Assembly (NCBI GenBank): GCA_017354895.1
Contig: CP071499.1
Location: forward strand, 620,001-684,000
Origin: Podospora comata
Lineage: Eukaryota; Ascomycota; Sordariomycetes; Sordariales; Podosporaceae
DNA length: 64,000 nucleotides
Reading direction: 5' to 3'
Positions within the stretch are counted from its first letter, which is position 1, and every line of letters starts with the position of its first letter. Shown here piece by piece: positions 34,036-46,267 of this stretch. The position numbers were made by a program, and so were the translations under genes. The notes beneath the pieces were generated by a model, which saw only the letters and a program-made list of their open reading frames with translations, was not told the DNA's origin and made no database searches.

Positions 34036-37000
34036 ATGAAGTTCAGCGTGGTGGTTGCCGCCGCCCTGGCAAGCGGCGCTCTTGCCACTCCCCAATATCC
34101 TCCAAAGGTACGCATGTTCCTTCTGTTGAGTCAGTCCTACGCCTCCACTGGCCACGAGCTCTCCATCGAGCCTCAGTTGTCGTCTACAAGATTCGGTGGT
34201 CAGAGCTCTCGAAGCTGTGAACCTGTCTTTGCTTTCTTCTGTTGCTCAACAGTTTGGCTGCCCTCACGCTTACCTCAGCCGCTGCACAAAACCTCTTTAT
34301 CCAGATTGATACCGATCTGATCCTGCATGATCCGCAACCAACATGCAGCTTATACATGCAGCCTTCTGGCTACCCTTTCTTGCTGCTAGAGCCGCACCTG
34401 CTGACAACCACGCACAGCTCATCAAGAGAGACCTCGCGTACTCACCTCCTGTCTACCCTTCGCCATGGATGAACCCGGAAGCCGATGGATGGGCAGAGGC
34501 GTATGTGAAAGCTCGGGAGTTTGTCTCCCAGATGACGCTGTTGGAGAAGGTCAACTTGACGACTGGTACCGGGTGAGTATCACCTGCTCAGATCGCCCTA
34601 ACGCCATGACTGACGCTGGTATAGTTGGGCCTCGGAGCAATGTGTCGGTCAAGTAGGAGCTATCCCTCGCCTGGGGCTCCGCAGTCTTTGCATGCACGAC
34701 GCCCCCCTTGGAATCCGTGGAACCGACTACAATTCCGCCTTCCCTTCAGGTCAGACAGCTGCTGCTACATGGGACCGCCAGTTGATGTACCGCCGTGGTT
34801 ATGCCATTGGCAAGGAAGCCAAGGGCAAGGGGATCAACGTGATCCTTGGACCTGTCGCCGGCCCTCTTGGTCGGATGCCCGCTGCTGGGCGAAACTGGGA
34901 GGGTTTCTCTCCGGATCCGGTCTTGACTGGAGTCGGCATGGCCGAGACTGTCAAGGGACATCAGGATGCGGGCGTGATCGCATGCGCAAAGCACTTTATT
35001 GGCAATGAACAAGGTACTTGCAAACAGACCGGCAAGATGGCTGTAGTTCAACCGCGCTAATATGGCCACAGAACACTTCCGCCAAGTCGGCGAGGCTCGC
35101 GGTTATGGGTTCAATATCAGCGAGACTCTTTCCTCCAACATTGACGACAAGACGATGCACGAGCTTTACCTCTGGCCCTTTGCCGATGCCGTCCGCGCCG
35201 GTGTGGGCTCTTTTATGTGCAGCTACCAGCAGGTCAACAACTCCTATGGATGCCAAAATTCCAAGCTTATGAACGGTCTTTTGAAGGATGAGTTGGGCTT
35301 CCAGGGGTTCGTTTTGAGTGATTGGCAGGCCCAGCATACCGGTGCAGCTGCCGCCGCGGCTGGTCTCGACATGTCGATGCCGGGAGATACCGAGTTCAAC
35401 ACTGGCGTCAGCTTCTGGGGCACTAACCTCACTGTGGCTGTGCTCAACGGTACTGTTCCAGCTTATCGGATCGACGACATGGCCATGCGTATCATGGCTG
35501 CTTTCTTCAAGGTGGAGAAGAGCATTGAACTGGACCCCATCAACTTCAGTTTCTGGTCCCTCGACACTTATGGGCCTATTCACTGGGCCGCGGGCGAGGG
35601 CTACCAGCAGATCAACTATCACGTCGATGTCCGGGCTGACCATGCAAACCTCATCCGTGAAATCGCTGCCAAGGGTACCGTTCTTCTCAAGAACACCGGC
35701 TCCCTGCCCCTGAACAAGCCCAAGTTTGTGGCGGTGATTGGAGAGGATGCCGGACCTAACCCCAACGGACCCAATTCTTGTGCCGATCGCGGGTGCAACA
35801 ACGGCACACTCGCGATGGGCTGGGGTTCTGGCACTGCCAACTTTCCTTACCTCATCACGCCAGACGCTGCCCTGCAGGCCCAGGCCATCAAGGATGGGTC
35901 TCGCTACGAGAGCATCCTGACCAACTATGCGGCATCCCAGACCAGGGCCTTGGTATCGCAGGATAACGTCACCGCCATTGTTTTCGTCAACGCTGACTCT
36001 GGTGAGGGATACATCAACTTTGAAGGCAACATGGGCGATCGCAACAACCTGACACTCTGGAGAGGCGGCGATGACCTGGTCAAGAACGTTTCCAGCTGGT
36101 GCAGCAACACCATTGTGGTCATCCACTCCACCGGTCCCGTTCTCATCAGCGAGTGGTATGATAGCCCGAACATCACTGCCATCCTCTGGGCCGGTCTTCC
36201 TGGACAAGAATCCGGCAACTCCATCACCGATGTTCTCTACGGCAAGGTGAACCCCTCTGGCAAGTCGCCATTCACCTGGGGCGCCACCCGCGAGGGCTAC
36301 GGCGCTGATGTTCTTTACACCCCCAACAATGGCGAGGGCGCACCCCAGCAGGACTTTTCCGAGGGTGTGTTTATTGACTACCGCTACTTTGACAAGGCCA
36401 ACACGTCTGTCATTTATGAGTTTGGCCACGGCTTGAGTTATACTACCTTTGAGTACAGCAACATCCAGGTTACAAAGAAGAACGCTGGTCCCTACAAGCC
36501 AACGACAGGCCAGACAGCTCCCGCTCCGACTTTTGGGAACTTTTCGACGGATCTTAGCGATTACCTGTTCCCCGACGAGGAGTTCCCCTATGTCTATCAG
36601 TATATCTACCCCTATCTCAACACCACCGACCCGAGGAATGCTTCTGGCGACCCGCACTTTGGCCAGACGGCCGAGGAGTTTATGCCCCCGCACGCGATTG
36701 ACGACTCGCCTCAGCCGTTGTTGCCGTCTTCGGGCGAGAACTCTCCCGGTGGCAACAGGGCGCTGTACGATATCCTGTACGAAGTCACGGCGGATATCAC
36801 CAACACGGGGGAGATTGTGGGAGACGAGGTGGTCCAGCTGTATGTCTCTCTTGGCGGGCCTGATGATCCCAAGGTGGTGCTGCGCGACTTTGGCAAGCTC
36901 AGGATCGAGCCGGGTCAGACGGCCAAGTTTAGGGGCCTGTTGACGAGGAGGGATTTGAGCAACTGGGATGTGGTGAGCCAGGATTGGGTCATTAGTGAGC

Positions 37001-37065
37001 ACACCAAGACGGTGTTTGTGGGGAAGAGCAGTAGGGATTTGGGGTTGAGCGCTGTTTTGGAGTGA
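34036..37065 (+). CDS. Secreted GH3 beta-glucosidase (four exons)
   Basis: Model: 34036-34107, 34418-34572, 34625-35013, 35072-37065; 869 residues. Exon 1 gives a signal peptide ([17 protein letters not shown]). Intron 1 is long (310 nt; GTACGC, branch GCTGAC, CACAG); introns 2 and 3 are 52 and 58 nt. An alternative is an ATG at 34343, in frame with exon 2 and also encoding a signal-like peptide ([20 protein letters not shown]). The GH3 domain runs from YPSPWMNP through [12 protein letters not shown] to the nucleophile Asp in [12 protein letters not shown], followed by the alpha/beta sandwich and the fibronectin-III-like end ([14 protein letters not shown]). The enzyme cuts cellobiose and short glucans outside the cell. 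From memory it closely resembles the Thermothelomyces GH3 cellobiase; many N-glycosylation sequons are present. Confidence 0.93.
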
Positions 37066-39163
37066 TACCTGTTCAAAGGGGGGAATTATGTTTTGTGTTA
37101 TGGCATTGAATTAGCTGTTGTAGCGTTTTGACTTGTTATACTATGGATTATTACCTTGATACACCTTTTGCTCACCTTTGGCTTGGTTGCTAGCCCTCAT
37201 GTTTGTCAGAAATTGGTCACGGATGTGATGGTCAAGAATAGTCTGTCCTCGGTGTCTCGGTGGGAAAAACCCCCTTCCAGATTCACCAAGGAACTCTTCC
37301 AACCGAGACTTCCACCAGCAGCAAAGTTCCCGCCTCCTCCTCATGAGAGCTTTTCCCACCCGCGGATCCCGAGTTTTCTTGCGCCAAAAGATCACATCAC
37401 GATCAAGGAATCGGAAAAGATGGAATGAAGTTGGATTGCTGATATGCGAAGGACTTGGACATGGAATTTCCAGCCAATAGGAGGACGAGCTTCGATTTCT
37501 CAACCGGTCAGGAACCCCCTCTCTTTTTGTGCGACGGTGCAATGGGCCTTGGCCAATCACGAATGGGGGGTGCTGCGAGGGCTGCTTGTGTGCATGCGGT
37601 TTGCATGGTGTCAGACGCTAATGAGCTTGTTGATGATGGGAGTGGGTTGAGGGTGATGAGTTCAAGATGGGCTGTGGGGGATTGGGAGAGCTGGAGGGGA
37701 TGGAGTGTTGGAGAGGTGTTCATGAGGGTATTCAGGGACTTTTATGAGGGTTTTAGGGATCGGAACTCGGGGGGACATATTTGACAGAGATTTCGAGAGC
37801 CTACTTGCAAGAGAAGAGGTGATGATGATTGTGCAGAGATGGAAACAGCCGTCCAGGCAGCACTATAATAACCTCTCATAGCACCAGAGGAAGATTTAAT
37901 CTTGTGTCTTAGTGCTCTGCATCCTGCAAGGTGCTCATAGACGAACGAGCCGAGACATGGATATCTTCACCGTCTTCTGGCATCCTTTCAGAAACACAAT
38001 GCACTGTAGAGTGGCGGATTGTTCTTTTCCTCCGAGTATAACTCTTTCCATGGCAGCCAGCGGGCACCAGGAGTTCGTTCCGCCAATGACGTGATTGGCC
38101 GGACCTGACGGCTTCACCTGCCAGGTGCGAGCGGAGTCAGGTCATTGGCCACCTCAGGGTCATGGCTGGCTGCATCAGGCATCCGCAATTGACCAAGAGA
38201 GCTTCCAAAAACAAATCTTTCCATCTCGACTTCAACACGAAGTCCCGTCCGGTCGACCACACCGTGGACCAGCAGCATCTCCGATTCAACCCGAGCTTGG
38301 TGTTCCAGGAACTCTCCGGGATTTATTTCAGTAAATAAACAGTCGTCTGCTTTGCCAGAATGGTCTTGTCTTTTGTTCCGAGTCTCTCGCGGCTCGTGGG
38401 GGAGGCCAGCCGCTGCGAGGGAGCGGCACGAGATTGCCAGTGCCGCGGTTGACATCCACGACGAGCTTCTTATCGCTGTGACAGCTGGATTGGTAGGACC
38501 CCTACAGCTGGACCACATGGCTTGCACGCTTTTTGATAGTGTAAATTGAATGAGGTTTTGAGCTTTCTGCAGGCTAAACGTCACCCATCTTCAAGCTGTG
38601 TCTTCGAGGATCATAATCTCTCATGTCGATAGAGTCAGTTGATGGTCAGAATGATCCAGTCTAGAGCTACAGTCTAGAGTACAATACGACCGATAAGATT
38701 AAGCTGACATCCATTGCTATATTCGGTCCAAGCCATGAGCCCTGTCAGAACGACTCGGGCTTCCTACACCCACGCCCAAGTCCACATGCCAAGCGCAACC
38801 TTTTCAGGGATACATCTCACCCACCCACTCTTGAACCCACCCCTCCATCACGCCCAAGCCAGACATACAGCGCCGTTGCGAGGCCTTGCCCCGGAGCCCT
38901 ACACATGTGGCATCATGTACCTCGCCATGCATCTTTCCAGTCAGCAAGTAAGAGCCCTATCCGGGGTCTGTAACAAGATGATCTGGTCCACCAGACCGCA
39001 TCTAGACACCCTGCAGGTGAAGGATATGAGTCCAGCCGAGCCAAAGACTTGATATAGGGATCACTTCCACACTTCTCCCACACTCGGAATCGGTACCTTT
39101 TCTGCTCAATATCAACCACTGTGTTTGCCTCCGAACCACCACCGAGCAATCACATCACTCACC
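37066..39163. other. Intergenic region
   Basis: 2.1 kb between the beta-glucosidase and the zinc-cluster gene. Around 38110-38580 both strands carry frames of 50-150 codons with some coding-like composition but no ATG-initiated, spliceable model; this could be a degraded gene. Nothing else seen. Confidence 0.4.
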
Positions 39164-40771
39164 ATGGCATCACGCATCACCCCGGTGTCCGAGTCTGCAG
39201 CCGCTCTTCCCGAAGCTCGGAGCCATTCACCCTGGCGACGATCGGCTTGTGATCGATGCAGAAGCCAGAAGCTCCGTTGCACACGCAAGAAAGTGGACGA
39301 CACAAGCACCCCGTGCACAAGATGCCTTCGTATTCGATTTCCTTGCTTTACCAGTCCGGCCAAGCCACCGGGCAGGCTTGCACACAGAAGAGCCCAAGCA
39401 GCAAACAATGCATCCCTCTGCGATGTTGCTCAACGTCAACCACCTTTCGTGTCCTTACCTGGCAGTGGACATGCCATGACCTCGGGAGACCAGATGGCTT
39501 GCGATAACCCTCTATATGCTCCATGGCCCTACACTCAGCAGGGTTCTGAGCATCCGCTGGTGATGGAGGATAGCTCCATGATCATCCCTTGGGCAGATGC
39601 GAGTCACGCCATCGACGCCTTTGACTTTTCTGTTCACAGCAACACACTGTTGATGGACACTCACACTTTATGCGGCAACCACCACATCCACCCCTCGACA
39701 CAACATCAGACGTCCACCATGTCTCTTCCATCACCTCCCGAGTATCCACCCTTCAACCCAGAGGATGGCTTTACTATGAAGCCCATTCCGACACACAAAT
39801 CCTCCCGCCAGGGAGACCCAGGGGTCTTGCTTGCAAGCCTCCAACAAAGCTTCTCAAAGCAGCTCCTCCACACAAAGTCCCTGCCTCGAGATTTTAGCAT
39901 CCTCGATACTCTTCTACCGGGCTCAACCAAGCCCACCGACGGTTTCGACCCTTTATCCTCAGTCCTGAGCAGCACCTCTGAGCTGATCGAAATCTCGCAA
40001 CTATTCCATCGACCTACAGACGAAAACAGCCACAAAAGATCACCCAGCATCACCGATGACAGTGTTCAGGGCGCATCACGATGGCCATCACCCGCCTCGA
40101 GTTCTTCTCAGATTCCCAGCCAGGGGTACTCTGCGGGCCCATCAACGGCAGCAAGCTCCCCATCATCATCCACCATTGTCGACCCAGCATTGGGAGGAGC
40201 ACCACAGAGAAAAAACCACCAGCTCAACGGCGCGAACCTCCTGACCATGGTGTCCTGCTATCTCCAACTCATCACCATCTACGACGCCATCTTTGGACAT
40301 GTGCTGCTCGAAGCGGCGTTTGCCATGACAAGGAGGTCGGGCGGGAACAATATGCAGCATGCCTTGGCGCATGCTATGCCTATTGATCTTTCTAGGGGAT
40401 ATCATGATTTTGGGTATGAGCAACAACAGTACGAGGTGAATCACTGGCAAAGAGCTGGCTTGCTAGCTCGAATGGTGGATAGGCAGTTGGAGGGGGTGGA
40501 GAGGGCTTTGGGGTTGCCGAGACAGTATTGTGTTTCTTTGTCGATGCAGACGGCCACCGCTGTGGAGCAAGGGTTGCTTTCTGGACGTGAGGCGAGAGGG
40601 TTGCTGGGGGTGATGCTGGGCGGGACGGCAACGGGGGTGAGGTACGAAGGAGAGATGATGGGGGAGGGGTTTGTGGCTAATAGTGTCGAGCAGGAGGGGG
40701 GGAATATGGTTACTATGTTGCGGGAGAAGCTGGGGGGGCTGTTGCAGGGTTTGGAGGGGGGTGGGTGTTGA
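39164..40771 (+). CDS. Zn(II)2Cys6 transcription factor, possibly AflR-like
   Basis: A 535-residue frame from the ATG at 39164. The binuclear zinc cluster is at residues 29-61 (Cys 29, 32, 39, 51, 54, 61; C-x2-C-x6-C-x11-C-x2-C-x6-C), with the basic QKLRCTRKK recognition loop; it would bind CGG-type half-sites as a fungus-specific regulator. A Pro/Ser-rich middle with many short low-complexity stretches follows. The segment LLTMVSCYLQLITIYDAIFGHVL (about residue 365) resembles the conserved helix of AflR-type regulators of secondary metabolism, although no biosynthetic cluster is visible nearby. Its neighbours are the GH3 and AA9 genes, so a role in cell-wall-degrading gene control is possible but unproven. 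Confidence 0.88.
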   Translation: MASRITPVSESAAALPEARSHSPWRRSACDRCRSQKLRCTRKKVDDTSTPCTRCLRIRFPCFTSPAKPPGRLAHRRAQAANNASLCDVAQRQPPFVSLPGSGHAMTSGDQMACDNPLYAPWPYTQQGSEHPLVMEDSSMIIPWADASHAIDAFDFSVHSNTLLMDTHTLCGNHHIHPSTQHQTSTMSLPSPPEYPPFNPEDGFTMKPIPTHKSSRQGDPGVLLASLQQSFSKQLLHTKSLPRDFSILDTLLPGSTKPTDGFDPLSSVLSSTSELIEISQLFHRPTDENSHKRSPSITDDSVQGASRWPSPASSSSQIPSQGYSAGPSTAASSPSSSTIVDPALGGAPQRKNHQLNGANLLTMVSCYLQLITIYDAIFGHVLLEAAFAMTRRSGGNNMQHALAHAMPIDLSRGYHDFGYEQQQYEVNHWQRAGLLARMVDRQLEGVERALGLPRQYCVSLSMQTATAVEQGLLSGREARGLLGVMLGGTATGVRYEGEMMGEGFVANSVEQEGGNMVTMLREKLGGLLQGLEGGGC

Positions 40772-43345
40772 AGTTGGAGCTGGCTTTGTTTTGTTGGGTA
40801 CACACATGGGATCACATGGTTGTGGAGTTTTGGGCATTATTGGAGTTGTGGTTTTTGGGTAGAGCATAGCGTGATACACAAGTGGGAATATAATGTCTTG
40901 AGTGTTGCTTCTCAATGGGATCTGGAGTTTTCCACCAGTATGCTCTCTCCTGCCTTCTCTTGGTGGCTTCTGAGGTGGGAAGTCCCGAACATGGGTGATT
41001 ACTGATCGTTTACGCGTTCAAGAGATGGATCCCCGGACCGTACAGTGTATGAAGGCAAGTAAGATAGGTGGGCATGCAGTTATCGGCCCGCGCTGTCAGT
41101 GCCCGCCTTGGTAGGAAAAGGGGGGTTCTCGATCATCGGCTGGTTCTGCCGAGACAGGGAGCGCAGAGAGGGGGGGTGGTAGAAGTCGACCTGTCTAGGT
41201 ACACACCCCCTTCCCATGGGGAGTTTGTGGCAAAGCTACAATACATACCGTGAGACGCGAGAGGCACGCCACCGACCGGTGGGGAAGTGTGGTATGCATG
41301 ACTGCGGTGGGCATGTGTGGCGTGGAGTACTCGAGGCTTTGTCTCTCTCGTACCTTGAAGGGATGGCTACTGTTGATTTGCTGGATGGTTTTTTTGTGGA
41401 TGGCTGTGCCGTCTGGCTTTTACATCGTACCCGCCGCTCGGTTGGGGTTTGTTTTCCCCAGGCCAGGGGCCGGTCTAAAGTAAGGTCCTGTGAAGGCTTG
41501 TTTTGTTTACTTGTCACTAAGGGGGAGGTTGCAGATGAAGGGCTGGCTGGGATAGCAAGATGTGTTTAAGACTTCTTGTTTTGATACAATCGTGATTTTC
41601 GGAAGGTATTATCACGCTTGGAGAGGAGTGTGTTTCTTTTCAGTCATTCTTACTCCTACCTGATGATGGGGCAATGAGATGGCATGGTCGGGATTTCAGA
41701 ATGACTGGGGAAGAGGAAGCTTAACATTATTTTTATCCACCTCATACCTGCAACGGTTCGGAGCCTCTGCGAAGGTTGCCGTTCGGAGATGGCTGGCATC
41801 ATGACCATCATCTTGATCGGGGGGTTAGGCCGAGACACGTGCCTTGCTCACTTGGGTATCTATCTGATCAAGTTACTGAGTTTTTCTAGTGTCATATCCC
41901 TTCACTTATTAAAGATTGACTGAGCAAGAAGTATCAGACGAGGGGGGTCGTGTCATGGAAATCGGCGGGTAATTTCCATATGCACATGGTGGGAGATCTA
42001 GTGAGGTACCTCAGGAAGCTGATAGAAGATAACCGCCCCAGGTGTCTCTGGTTAGAGAACGCATGGCGATCTCCTGGATGACGATGATGACGCGAGATGT
42101 CAGACTGGACTCGAGGGGTGGCGGTGGCTTGAGAAGCTGGAGAAATCACATTCGGGCTGACAGAGGTGGAATCAATCTTCCAGGATCGATCGCGTGGTGG
42201 CGTCGTAATGGTGTGTGAACCTTTTTTCTCGCAGCATATATCATACCTAGGTAGGTATGCACTTTAAACTGTTTAGTTCTGCGGCTGAAACAATCTGGAT
42301 TTTGGAACCCGGGGTGTTCGTGGTGTGATGCCGAAGCGGCAAAGCCGAATGCAGGAAAGAGGCACATGAGGCTAAAGCATCCGGTAGCCGGTAATGGGGT
42401 GGGGAGCATCGCGGTGGCTTCTTTAGTTCGCTTCAAAATATTGATGCCTGGTTTGCGCCCCGGGCTCATGATGACAATTGGCGTTGAGTGCTAGGATGGT
42501 GGATTAGTAACTGTACCCTGTTTGATCCCGGTGTGATGGCTGGAAATGTGAAAGATCGTGATGAAGGATGTGATTGACGTCGATCACGGAGATTTACTAA
42601 GTGGTTATTTTTGAACTTAGGTTAAGGCTGCTCCCGTCGCCAAACATCCTTGAATTTGGTTAATGATGAGGATTGCATTAGGTGCGGTTGTGATGGAAGC
42701 TCATTCTACACTTCGCTGATGAAGCGCCCATTTTTCGCCGATCATTAGTATATCCTGACCAACATGCAAGCCAAATGTGGTGGAGTGTTTCTCGTTGCGG
42801 GTGCTTGTGTTGCTGTTCTCAGTGTGGAGAAGCACACCACATTCAGGGGCCCCCTTTTCAAGTGTGTGTCTCAGGGGCGAAGGGAAAATTACTGACGTGT
42901 TTCTAAGACGACGCGACTACCTTAGGTCATTTACCTCACGAGTTGAACTTGTCTCCATATCAAAGCTATCTCTTTTTCATTACCCTACCTGGTCAAAAAT
43001 TAGAAAAGTCATAACCTCCGGTATTCGGTCAGCCGGCCTAAACCACGTCTCCGATGTTCCAGAAACTTGCGGCAAAAAAAAGAAAATCACGCCCCAGCAC
43101 AAGACAAAGAGCTTCCGGCTCACTAATAATATGGTGTGACAGTTGGCACCCTTCAGTTGTCGTCCCATCATACTGAAATGCTTTGCTGGGACTTGCTGGC
43201 ATTGATCGGGCCAGCGTGCTATTTTTTGGGAGCCATAAGAACTGAAACTGGCCTTCAAATCGGTGCATATCCAGAGAAAGAATTCTTCACTGCATGGATC
43301 TCTTCAATTTGCAAATTGAAAAATGGTGCAGGATACACTAAAAAC
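40772..43345. other. Long intergenic region
   Basis: 2.6 kb with no supported gene. The sequence is mixed, with G-rich stretches near 41120-41180 and the palindrome TACCTAGGTA at 42244. Open frames are short and featureless. Confidence 0.5.
42244..42253. repeat. TACCTAGGTA perfect palindrome, copy 1
   Basis: Ten-base perfect palindrome followed by a further GGTATG. Two more exact copies occur at 54676 and 61271, and near-matches at about 21509, 51162 and 54724. Confidence 0.7.
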
Positions 43346-44281
43346 TTATGCCATATCGGTGTAGTTGCCAGTGACTCCCTCATCCCCATCAAGTTCCTGA
43401 GGCCCATACCTGTCCATGATCAGCTGTGTCTTGAGCGAGTCACTCGGAACAAGCCATCCCTTTTCCGTCAAGTATTCGCCAAGAACCTTCTGTGTGCCTC
43501 CGGCATGATTCCCATTATCACTCTTGAAGGAAATCTCGACAATGTTCTCGGTGCCTGTATCAGTGTCCTTGCTGCGAATAGGCCAGATTTCGACATCAAC
43601 TTCGACTCCTTCCCACCTGCCTTCATACCGCTCCGCCGAGATCGGACCGTAAATAACGGCTTCAGAAAGGAGGCTTGTTCCCCATTTCTCGAATGACCAG
43701 TCGTCAAACTTGCCGGGGATCTCGTCTCCAAGCAACTTTCTAGACTCTTCTTCATCAGGTAGCCCCATCTCCTTCTTCCCCACTGTTTCCTTCTTGACCT
43801 TCTTCTTGCGGCTGATACTCAGGGTCTGCTTCTGAAATCCCCACTCCACTTGTGCATCGTACTTGGTCTCAGTAGTATCGAAACCGTCGTCTCTGGCTAC
43901 AGTGAGAGCTGTGAGAAGATCGCCTGTATCGATAGCCCCGTCGGCTTGGTGATCGATGATTGGGTATCGCTTTTTGTAAGTCAGTTCATAGCCTGACTCG
44001 CCTTCGATCTTGCGAATGCGAGGAGACCATCCCGCGTTGTAGATCTCTCTGGAGGGTGTGTCCAGAAACTGAACATCCATTCTGATGGGTTTCTCGGGGA
44101 GTTTGAAGGCTGCACGGAGGATGTCGTTGGGCTTGGATGATGCTGGGTCGAAAACCTGGGTGGCATCAAGGAGAAATTTCACCTCGAAATCAGGCACCAT
44201 GGTTGATTTGACTGTATGCCAGTGATTAGCGATCATTTCATACATCAAAATACTGTTGCAGGCTGGCATACCGTTCGCCAT
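43346..44281 (-). CDS. CYTH-like domain protein, fungus-specific (two exons)
   Basis: Minus-strand model: 44281-44272 and 44211-43346; 291 residues. The 60-nt intron (GTATGC, branch CGCTAATC, ATACAG) is a multiple of three, so the unspliced frame is also open; splicing gives MANVKSTMVPDFEVKFLLD, which starts directly with a CYTH-like first strand. Further strand motifs fit the triphosphate-tunnel fold: MDVQFLDTPSREIYNAGWSP, RIRKIEGESGYELTYKKRYP, and VEISFKSDN near the end. CYTH enzymes act on triphosphates or cyclic nucleotides, but here the acidic E-x-E-x-K is reduced to FEVKF, so catalysis is uncertain. The family assignment is my inference from pattern, not a known orthologue. Confidence 0.7.
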   Translation of the reverse strand: MANGMPACNSILMYEMIANHWHTVKSTMVPDFEVKFLLDATQVFDPASSKPNDILRAAFKLPEKPIRMDVQFLDTPSREIYNAGWSPRIRKIEGESGYELTYKKRYPIIDHQADGAIDTGDLLTALTVARDDGFDTTETKYDAQVEWGFQKQTLSISRKKKVKKETVGKKEMGLPDEEESRKLLGDEIPGKFDDWSFEKWGTSLLSEAVIYGPISAERYEGRWEGVEVDVEIWPIRSKDTDTGTENIVEISFKSDNGNHAGGTQKVLGEYLTEKGWLVPSDSLKTQLIMDRYGPQELDGDEGVTGNYTDMA

Positions 44282-46267
44282 GATGAATGCTTTGCTACGC
44301 AGCCACCGATACTGTGTTAGGGCCTGTAGGATAAGGTATAACGGCGACAGATGATTCCACAGTCGTTAACATGTTGAACCCCTTTATACTCATTTTCTTA
44401 CACAGCTCTCTTTCTCTTCGATCGGGGACTCCGTGTATACAATGACATAAGTACGGTATAATGTTGAACGCCCTAGCCTCATTCAAAAAGGCTATCGCGG
44501 TTAGGGTGCAATACTGTGCAAGACACAAGCTGAGTGTGGATGAATCCGAAGCTTTTGAGTGGTCAATTCTTCATCACGCCGACACCACCTGCATTAGGGA
44601 TTCAGCTCTGACCAAATGCAGATCCTAACAGGCCAATCTCGACCACCTGAACAAGTCACCCTCACACACCTTGCGCTGATCACCGACTCGGATTTATGCA
44701 AAGACAAGCCCAGGCCATGAGCAGTCAGCCCTATGAAATGATGCCATCCTAGTGGCAGGCACGAGAGTACCTGTCAACAGTTTAACCGACGCGGACGAAC
44801 CCGATGGTTTGGCATCCCAGATAACTTTATATCGATCAAGTGCGGCAGAGGTAGGTTCCGTATTTTATGGGGATTATCCTTTCCATCAGTTTTGCACCTG
44901 GTGGTTGTATGTACTGGAATCTCTTTGAAAAGCTGAAAAGCGTGCCCACCATTAACCCTCCGAACCCCTCAGCCCCTGAGCCCCTGACCCCCTGACACGC
45001 TTTTCTGACTGTAGTTGAATCATTGCAAGCACTCGATCCCGCATTTACAAAAGGCTATCTCAACAGCATACAATCATACAGGTGAAGAGGAGCACCACGT
45101 CCATAACATTCACCCTATCAGCTTTATGCATTGAGCGGAACGGAGGCAACACCACTCAGTAATCTTGGACAAGAAAGCGAGTTTCCAATGGCTACGCATT
45201 CCATAAACGGACACGCTCGCTTCATCCCGTCCTCCCTTCATAGCGGAAGCCCTCATCCATCACCGGCCGTAGTGACATCACTGCCCATGCGTTGCGAGGA
45301 AGCGAGTATGGGTTTGCTGCGGCGGTATCGCTTGTAGCAGATAGCCAGTGCCTTCCGTCTATTTCTCTCCACAATCAACACCTCCTGGGAGAACCTTGGC
45401 TGCATCTTGTCCGGCATCGAAGGCGCTTTGTCGGCAACGATTCCCGACGGGAAGGCTACTTTGACACCCAAGATAACCTGGTTCCCTGCCATGTTTCAAG
45501 ATCGACGATGTGGATACCCAACCGCTTCAGCACCTGCCAATACTTCTTTTTGTAGTGGCTAGCCCATAGACTCAAGCATCTACTGCCTGTTATAAGCTTT
45601 ACTATCGAGTAAAGATTAGTCCAAACTCCGAGAACTAACCTCAGGAAGAGGGAGTTCAGTACAAGCCTGTGATATGGTAGCGGTAGACCTAATATATAGC
45701 AGGTCATGTAAGCGCAGTCTAGACCTGGCTTGGCATCTTCATGCACTTGAAGTCGACGACGGATGACTTGTCCAAAAAAACCTCGAGACGGGACGTCATC
45801 CGCCGTTGCCCCGGTTTTTGGGATCGTGGCGGACGGCAGTCCCATTCCGTCTTGCCGCATTGATTAACCAAGTGATTAACCGCCTCGCGGTCCACCAATC
45901 GTCTCTCTCCACCCAACCCGGTTTTGGAAGCTATCACGCACCCCGGACCACGTGTTGGGTGGTATTCGTGTGGGGTACAACACCAAGATCTGTTCACGGG
46001 ACGCCGTTGGGAATCGCCGAGCGAGCGGTAAACAGGAGGAGCCGCAGCGAACAGACTGGAAATTGGAGGACCGCCGGAGCCGGTGCGACTTTCCAATGAA
46101 AAGTTCCAAAGAACAGGATTGTAGAATACCACCGTGGAGGCCTTGGGTGTGGACTTGTATAAATCCATCCATGGCCGCCATCTTCCAGGGCTGATGATTG
46201 TGACAGCCTTCAGCTTGCCTTGACAACTCCAAAGCAGCCGCCTCCAGCACCTTCACAATCAGCAGCC
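44282..46267. other. Intergenic region upstream of the AA9 LPMO gene
   Basis: 2 kb with one weak minus-strand frame (45253-45492, listed separately). A short CCCCTGA-type repeat is found at about 44962-44997. The stretch before 46268 is the LPMO promoter; a TATAAAT-like box lies at about 46157. Confidence 0.45.
45253..45492 (-). CDS. Weak small open frame, basic protein, uncertain
   Basis: A 79-residue frame (start MAGNQVILGVKVAFPSG) that reads more like protein than its surroundings, with a basic middle (VERNRRKALAICYKRYRRSK). The neighbouring upstream frame ends in KKKYWQVLKRLGIHIVDLETW, which joins smoothly if one base is shifted, so this may be the tail of a degraded larger gene. No domain is recognised and no good splice sites are seen. 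Confidence 0.2.
   Translation of the reverse strand: MAGNQVILGVKVAFPSGIVADKAPSMPDKMQPRFSQEVLIVERNRRKALAICYKRYRRSKPILASSQRMGSDVTTAGDG

Noticed and set aside
34996-37002. 668-codon open frame antisense to the GH3 beta-glucosidase
   Set aside because: Same codon-bias shadow; the sense strand has a complete GH3 enzyme with catalytic residues.
38110-38580. Coding-like stretches on both strands
   Set aside because: One plus-strand reading (HLDFNTKSRPVDHTVDQQH) looks protein-like but runs into a stop and has no supported start or splice sites; perhaps a relic, not callable.
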